A DNA stretch of 6,515 bases, taken from the NCBI GenBank assembly GCA_031283025.1, contig JAITCP010000109.1, positions 1-6,515 on the forward strand, written 5' to 3'. Position 1 is the stretch's first letter, and the number at the start of each line of letters is the position of its first letter. Below are positions 1 to 4,021 of the stretch, one piece after another. The notes under the pieces were generated by a model. The model searched no databases and had not been told where the DNA came from. It saw nothing but the letters and a program-made list of their open reading frames with translations. The translations under genes were made by a program, and so were the position numbers. Source of the stretch: Spirochaetaceae bacterium (lineage in GTDB: Bacteria; Spirochaetota; Spirochaetia; Treponematales; Breznakiellaceae).

Positions 1-813
1 CCGGGAATAGCGGCGCTGGTTGTTTTCTTTCCACAGTTAAATCATCTGGGCCTGAACATTCTGGTGATTCTGTTTAGTTCCGTGGGGGCTGTGGAATTTG
101 CCCTTATGCTTAAAGCCAAGGGGTTCCCCGTATATCCGGTGGAAGCGGCAATACTCGGTTCCCTGTATCCCTTAACCGCCACTTTTATTGTCAGCTTTGA
201 TACCAACAATGAAATAACACAGTATCTTTTTATACTTGGCGCTTCATGGGTTTTGATCTCTGAAATATTTTATCACAAATCCAGGGCGGATTTTTCACTG
301 GTCGTGAACCGGCTTTCCGCGGCATTTTCCGTGATGATCTATCCGGGCCTTCTTCTTGGTTGGATTATCACCATGTCTACGCTTGCCCATTCAACCTGTG
401 TGATCATGGCCTTTTTCCTTACCGTCATGGCTAACGATTCTTTGGCCTGGGTAACGGGAATGCTCTTTGGCAAAAACAACAAGGGGATTTTTTCCGTGAG
501 CCCCAATAAAAGCATTGCCGGATATGCAGGCGGTATGGCCGCTTCCATAGCCGTATGTTGTATCTTTGCTTATGCGTTTCCTGAATCTTTTATACCTGAT
601 CAAATTGCAAAACTGCCTTCCGCTGTATTATTGGGATTTTTTTCCGGCATAGCGGTAATTTTGGGTGATCTGGCGGAATCTGCAATAAAGCGGGGCAGCG
701 GCTTTAAGGATTCAGGCTTTATCGTTCCGGGAAGGGGGGGGGCATTGGATTCCACCGATTCCATAGCGTTAACAGCGCCGCTCTTTTACGTGCTGTACCG
801 GTTCTTTTTTTAG
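1..813 (+). CDS. cdsA: Phosphatidate cytidylyltransferase (CDP-diacylglycerol synthase), 3' part
   Basis: Integral membrane enzyme that makes CDP-diacylglycerol from phosphatidic acid and CTP, the branch point of phospholipid synthesis. The frame is open from base 1, so the start lies left of the window; 270 codons and a TAG stop are visible. Family landmarks are seen: an N-D-S-x-A-W...FGK segment followed by S-P-N-K-S-x-x-G-Y-x-G-G (about 433-540), and the C-terminal CdsA signature at 679-762 (S-A-I-K-R, K-D-S-G, P-G-R-G-G, L-D-S-x-D-S). The rest is hydrophobic, as expected for a multi-pass protein. The usual His of P-G-H-G-G is Arg here and the usual Arg of L-D-R is Ser; I believe such variants occur in other lineages but could not check. 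A G9 tract lies within the signature. rseP begins 30 bases downstream on the same strand. A GTG at 64 could be mistaken for a start but lies inside the conserved protein. Confidence 0.93.
   Translation, partial: PGIAALVVFFPQLNHLGLNILVILFSSVGAVEFALMLKAKGFPVYPVEAAILGSLYPLTATFIVSFDTNNEITQYLFILGASWVLISEIFYHKSRADFSLVVNRLSAAFSVMIYPGLLLGWIITMSTLAHSTCVIMAFFLTVMANDSLAWVTGMLFGKNNKGIFSVSPNKSIAGYAGGMAASIAVCCIFAYAFPESFIPDQIAKLPSAVLLGFFSGIAVILGDLAESAIKRGSGFKDSGFIVPGRGGALDSTDSIALTAPLFYVLYRFFF
734..742 (+). repeat. Homopolymeric G9 tract inside cdsA
   Basis: Nine consecutive G residues are read as the end of an AGG, then GGG GGG, then the first base of GCA, within the P-G-R-G-G-A part of the CdsA signature. 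Long G runs are prone to slipped-strand changes. Here a gain or loss of one base would frameshift only the last 25 or so codons, but those include the conserved L-D-S-x-D-S end. It may equally be a neutral by-product of consecutive Gly codons. Confidence 0.9.
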
Positions 814-843
814 AACAAGTTTTTTTGCAAGGAGTTGATGTAA

Positions 844-2427
844 ATGACCGGTTTAAAAATAATCTTAGGGTTAATAGGCCTTGGAATAGTAGTTTTTGTT
901 CACGAGCTGGGCCATTTTATAGCGGCCCGCCTGGCCGGCATAGATGTGGAAGCTTTTTCCATAGGCTGGGGCAAACCTATTCTAAAAAAGAAGATCGGAA
1001 CCGTTGAATACCGGCTGGGTCTTTTCCCCCTGGGGGGCTACTGCAAAATGAGGGGAGAGAGTGATTACAAGGTAATTTGGGACAACAAAAAAAACGGCAT
1101 TGAACCGGAGCCGGGCACCTTTTTTGCCGCCAAACCATGGAAACGGATAATCGCCGCCTTTGCGGGGCCTCTTTTTAATTTTTTCTTTGCGATTTTAGCG
1201 TTATCGGTTATTTGGGGAAGGGGCAAAGAAGTAGAAACGCTGGAAAACCGGATTGTGCTTGTGGCCGACATAGACGGGCAGAGCTACCCTTCCGACAAAA
1301 GCGGCCTGTTGACCGGAGACAGGATCATAACAATCAACGGAAAGCAAATCAACAATTACCGGGATATGCAGGAAAACATTGCTCTTAACCCCGATAAAGA
1401 CCTTTCCCTTACCGTGCTGCGGGATAGCCGGCAGCATGATCTAGCCATCCGCCCCACACTGGATAAAAGCGGGGCCGGCAAAATCGGCGTTTATCCTTGG
1501 GTAACGCCGACGGTTCAGGCAGTCCGAGCCGGCAGCCCGGCGGAAAAGGCCCTCCTACAGCCGGGGGATCGCATCCTGGGGATACAACAACAAACACCTG
1601 TTGGCGGCAGCGATGAAGCTGCATCTCAGGAAACGCTTCTTGGCGACAGCGATGACTTTACATCTCAAGAAATGCTTCTTGGTGATAGCGATGAAGTTGC
1701 ATCTCAGGAAGCGCTTCTTGGTGGCAGCGATGAAGCTACATCTCAGGAAACGCTTCTTGGTGATAGCGATGACTTTACATCTCAAGAAACGCTTGCCGGT
1801 GAAGAAATTGCCTATGAGGAATTGCCCTATACGGTAGCTTTTTTGCGTATATTCAAGGACAAGCAGCCGGAGAATTTTTCCCTGATTTTTGAACGGGAAG
1901 GAATAACACAAACGGCGGAATTCCGGAACATAACGTTTATTTCGGGCCAGCCTGATCTGGGAATAGAATATCCCTCCGTCCGTTTTAAGACTCCCGCCCT
2001 TTCCTTCCCCGCCGCCGTGGCAGCCGGATGCAGGGAGGCGGTAAAAACCTTTGCCATTTCCGCAAAGAGCCTTGGGCTTCTTTTCAAAAAAAACATCGAT
2101 CACATCCAGGCGGTTTCCGGCCCTGCCCGGATTACCTATATGCTGGGGAATTATGCCGTCGACGGCTTTGCGAAGGATGCCGCTACCGGTTTTGTTTATG
2201 CCCTTAATTTTCTCGCCCTTATTTCCATTGCCCTGTGCCTGATGAACCTCCTGCCCCTCCCCATCCTTGACGGCGGCATGATCATCCTCTATTTAGTGGA
2301 AATGATTAAACGGGGGCCCATCCATCCAAAGGCTGTGTCTGTCTTTCAGACTGCGGGAATGGTGATAATATTCGGCCTTATGATTTTTGCGGCTTTTAGC
2401 GACGTTCTTTTCTTTATCGGACGATAA
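844..2427 (+). CDS. rseP: RseP/RasP-type site-2 intramembrane zinc metalloprotease with an in-frame repeat insertion
   Basis: Peptidase family M50 protease that cuts transmembrane segments, classically anti-sigma factors after a first cut, and leftover signal peptides. Seen in the 527 residues: first membrane helix (about 4-28) with the zinc motif H20-E-L-G-H24; a G-P-L-F-N-F helix near 108-124; PDZ-like domain 1 (about 135-205, with G-D-R-I); PDZ-like domain 2 (about 218-365, G241-D-R-I-L); third helix about 447-470 running into N-L-L-P-L-P-I-L-D-G-G with zinc ligand D476; and a last helix about 500-523. Five 13-residue repeats (254-318) split PDZ domain 2. Without them the length is 462, close to E. 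coli RseP (about 450). ATG 844 is preceded by AAGGAG (829-834), nine bases away. It follows cdsA by 30 bases and precedes the CpXC gene by 23, so an operon is likely. The function is secure; the substrate is unknown. Confidence 0.95.
   Translation: MTGLKIILGLIGLGIVVFVHELGHFIAARLAGIDVEAFSIGWGKPILKKKIGTVEYRLGLFPLGGYCKMRGESDYKVIWDNKKNGIEPEPGTFFAAKPWKRIIAAFAGPLFNFFFAILALSVIWGRGKEVETLENRIVLVADIDGQSYPSDKSGLLTGDRIITINGKQINNYRDMQENIALNPDKDLSLTVLRDSRQHDLAIRPTLDKSGAGKIGVYPWVTPTVQAVRAGSPAEKALLQPGDRILGIQQQTPVGGSDEAASQETLLGDSDDFTSQEMLLGDSDEVASQEALLGGSDEATSQETLLGDSDDFTSQETLAGEEIAYEELPYTVAFLRIFKDKQPENFSLIFEREGITQTAEFRNITFISGQPDLGIEYPSVRFKTPALSFPAAVAAGCREAVKTFAISAKSLGLLFKKNIDHIQAVSGPARITYMLGNYAVDGFAKDAATGFVYALNFLALISIALCLMNLLPLPILDGGMIILYLVEMIKRGPIHPKAVSVFQTAGMVIIFGLMIFAAFSDVLFFIGR
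1603..1797 (+). repeat. Five in-frame 39-bp tandem repeats within rseP PDZ domain 2
   Basis: Five back-to-back 39-bp units start at 1603, 1642, 1681, 1720 and 1759. Each encodes 13 residues on the plan G-[GD]-S-D-[ED]-x-x-S-Q-E-x-L-L, the last ending L-A. Units 1 and 4 differ at two of 39 bases, and units 2 and 5 agree except at three bases plus the final codon; unit 3 is distinct. This gives an A-B-C-A-B order, as if a 117-bp block had been partly duplicated. The 65 residues carry no Lys or Arg and about 18 acidic side chains. The array falls between the G-D-R-I-L strand of PDZ 2 and the segment Y-E-E-L-P-Y-T that resumes the domain. The units abut without spacers, so this is not a CRISPR array. 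Confidence 0.97.
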
Positions 2428-2450
2428 CATATTGACAGGAGGAATGGAAA

Positions 2451-3071
2451 ATGCAGCACAAAATACCTTGTTACTGCGACAATACTTTTATAGTAGACGT
2501 ACCGGAAGAAATCAATCTGGATACTGACCCTCAATATGTAGAAGACATTCTGGCGGGAAATTTTATGAATTTCACCTGTACAAGCTGCGGCAAACGGCAC
2601 AAGCCGGAATTTCCCCTTACCGTCAAATGGCAGGGCAAAGGCCTTACCCTGGAAGTGCTCCCCGAACTTGACCGCGGAGAATTTTACCGCCGTAAAGAGG
2701 ATAAAAGCAAAAACTCCCGGGAAACGGTGATCTCTTACCCTGAACTGGCTGAACGGATCGCCATGGTCAAGGAAGGGCTTACCGTGGAAGCGGTAGAATC
2801 GATCAAGTATTATCTTTATGTAAAAGCCGACGAAAGCTACCCGGAAGAAAACCTAATCGTCTGGTACCATAGCAAAACAGAAAACGGCCTGGAATTCCAC
2901 ATCCACGGCATTAAAAAAAATGAAGTTGCCGTAATGCGCATCCCCCACGCTCTCTATGAAAAAACTCTTACCGATTTTAAGGCAACCCCAAAGGCGGACC
3001 CTTTTCCTTCCTTGCGGGTTAAAAGTTACTGCTCCATCCAGAACATACTCCGCCCCGATGAGTTAAAATAA
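2451..3071 (+). CDS. CpXC-domain protein of unknown function
   Basis: A 206-residue cytoplasmic-looking protein without signal peptide or membrane helix. Its first 60 residues resemble the CpXC domain, an uncharacterised bacterial domain named for paired cysteine motifs and presumed to bind a metal. Seen here: C7-Y-C9, then an acidic stretch with D-P-Q-Y (25-29) and L-A-G-N-F (34-38), then C43-T-S-C46-G-K. The first pair is C-x-C, not the expected C-x-x-C, so the first knuckle looks one residue short. The C-terminal part (about 95-206) is mixed alpha/beta with a hydrophobic Y-Y-L-Y-V strand and has no motif I recognise; C194 is the only other cysteine. ATG 2451 has a strong AGGAGG (2437-2442) eight bases upstream. 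It follows rseP by 23 bases and is probably the last gene of that transcript. The link to membrane proteolysis is positional only. Domain call moderate; role unknown. Confidence 0.7.
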   Translation: MQHKIPCYCDNTFIVDVPEEINLDTDPQYVEDILAGNFMNFTCTSCGKRHKPEFPLTVKWQGKGLTLEVLPELDRGEFYRRKEDKSKNSRETVISYPELAERIAMVKEGLTVEAVESIKYYLYVKADESYPEENLIVWYHSKTENGLEFHIHGIKKNEVAVMRIPHALYEKTLTDFKATPKADPFPSLRVKSYCSIQNILRPDELK

Positions 3072-3083
3072 CTCCAATTTTTT
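3060..3083 (+). terminator. Weak candidate Rho-independent terminator after the CpXC gene
   Basis: A perfect 6-bp inverted repeat GAGTTA / TAACTC (3060-3065 and 3069-3074) with an AAA loop overlaps the stop codon and is followed, after CAA, by T6 (3078-3083). The stem has only two G-C pairs, so the terminator would be weak. It is placed correctly for ending the cdsA-rseP-CpXC transcript. No stem followed by T residues is visible for folD coming from the opposite direction. Confidence 0.35.
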
Positions 3084-3119
3084 CTCACGGAGATTTTACT
3101 CGATTTTTTTCTCACGGAG
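3071..3119. repeat. Two 22-bp direct repeats, 27-bp period, in the convergent spacer
   Basis: Copies at 3071-3092 and 3098-3119 match at 20 of 22 bases. Each has ACTC, a run of six or seven T, then CTCACGGAG. They fill most of the 66-base gap between the ends of the CpXC gene and folD. A TCACG / CGTGA inverted repeat (3112-3116, 3131-3135) extends from the second copy to just before the folD stop. I know of no role; remnants of terminator duplication or a small dispersed repeat are possible. Confidence 0.8.
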
Positions 3120-3137
3120 TACGTTCTTTGCGTGAAA

Positions 3138-4007
3138 TTAAACGGAATTTTCCGCCGCGGAAACTACGTTAAGCAGAAGCATGGCGATGGTCATGGGGCC
3201 TACGCCGCCGGGTACGGGGGTAATGTATGACGCTTTCTCCGCCACTGTGTCAAAGTCCGCATCCCCTTTAAGGCGGAAACCTTTTTTAGCGGATGTATCG
3301 GGAACGCGGTTTACTCCCACATCAATGACTGCCGCCCCTTCCTTAACCATGTCCGCGGTAATCAGGCCCGGCTTTCCTGCGGCTGCAATTAGTATGTCCG
3401 CCTGACGGGTGTATAATCCCAGGTCTCCGCTCCCCGTATGGCAAACCGTAACGGTGGCGTTTATCTCTTTGCGGACAAGAAGATTCGCCAGGGGCCGGCC
3501 CACAATGTTGGAACGCCCCACCACCACCGCATGGGCGCCTGCTGTGGGGATGCGCATTTCTTCAAGCAATGCCAGTACGCCGTTGGGAGTACAGGGAATA
3601 AAACCAGGACGGCCCAGGATAAGGTTCCCGACAGAAACAGGATGGAAGCCGTCCACATCCTTTGCCGGGTCTATGGCGGTAATCACCCGGTCTTCCCTTA
3701 TATGAGCGGGCAGGGGAAGCTGGACGAGTATGCCGTGAACTGAAACGTCTCTGTTCAGGCTGTTAACAAGGGCCAGGAGTTCTTCTTCAGAAACTGCAGC
3801 CGGCAGCCTAATGTCCCGGCTTTCCATCCCCGCTTCCAGCAGGGCCTTTTCCTTTGCCGTTACATAGGAAACGCTGGCCGGGTCCTCCCCCGCCAAAACA
3901 ACCGCCAGACAGGGGGTTACGCCCTTCTTTTTTAGGGCTGCCGTCCGGGATGCCGCCTCTTCCCGCTTTTTTCCGGCTATTGTTTTTCCGTCAATGATTA
4001 TTGCCAT
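3138..4007 (-). CDS. folD: Bifunctional methylenetetrahydrofolate dehydrogenase / methenyltetrahydrofolate cyclohydrolase
   Basis: Cytoplasmic enzyme that oxidises 5,10-methylene-THF to 5,10-methenyl-THF with NADP+ and hydrolyses the latter to 10-formyl-THF, feeding purine and formyl-methionine synthesis; in acetogens it also serves the methyl branch of CO2 fixation. The 289 residues match the usual length. Seen: catalytic Y48-x-x-x-K52, G-I-L-V-Q96-L-P-L-P, K-D-V-D119-G-F-H-P, nucleotide-binding V-G-R-S-N-I-V-G-R-P (163-172), and P-G-G-V-G-P-M-T (266-273). These sit at a constant two-residue offset from E. coli FolD Tyr50, Lys54, Gln98 and Asp121. ATG at 4007-4005 is preceded by AAAAGG with a five-base gap. 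The start is only 14 bases after the xylanase stop, so folD may be read from the xylanase promoter. A GATAAT hexamer (4036-4031) within the end of the xylanase gene could be part of its own promoter, but no good -35 is visible. It converges on the CpXC gene. Confidence 0.97.
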   Translation of the reverse strand: MAIIIDGKTIAGKKREEAASRTAALKKKGVTPCLAVVLAGEDPASVSYVTAKEKALLEAGMESRDIRLPAAVSEEELLALVNSLNRDVSVHGILVQLPLPAHIREDRVITAIDPAKDVDGFHPVSVGNLILGRPGFIPCTPNGVLALLEEMRIPTAGAHAVVVGRSNIVGRPLANLLVRKEINATVTVCHTGSGDLGLYTRQADILIAAAGKPGLITADMVKEGAAVIDVGVNRVPDTSAKKGFRLKGDADFDTVAEKASYITPVPGGVGPMTIAMLLLNVVSAAENSV

Positions 4008-4021
4008 AGGAACCTTTTGCT

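Noticed and set aside
825..1007. Small + strand frame beginning just before rseP
   Set aside because: It overlaps the start of rseP in another frame. The AAGGAG site and the conserved membrane helix with H-E-L-G-H support the ATG at 844 instead.
1603..1797. CRISPR-like array
   Set aside because: Units abut with no unique spacers, are in frame with rseP, and have no cas gene nearby.
1601..1837. 78-codon + strand frame across the repeat array
   Set aside because: An out-of-frame reading of the same tandem repeat inside rseP, without a credible ribosome site.
1555..2103. 182-codon open frame on the - strand, opposite rseP
   Set aside because: It is antisense to the conserved rseP frame and owes its length largely to the stop-free 39-bp repeat. 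The 13-residue echoes it contains are the same repeat read backwards, and it has no independent family match that I recognise.
3112..3135. TCACG/CGTGA hairpin as a folD terminator
   Set aside because: Read in the folD direction the stem is followed by A residues, not T, so it lacks the U tract of a Rho-independent terminator.
3409..3743. Two overlapping + strand frames opposite folD
   Set aside because: Both are antisense to well-conserved FolD motifs; high GC at third positions explains their openness.
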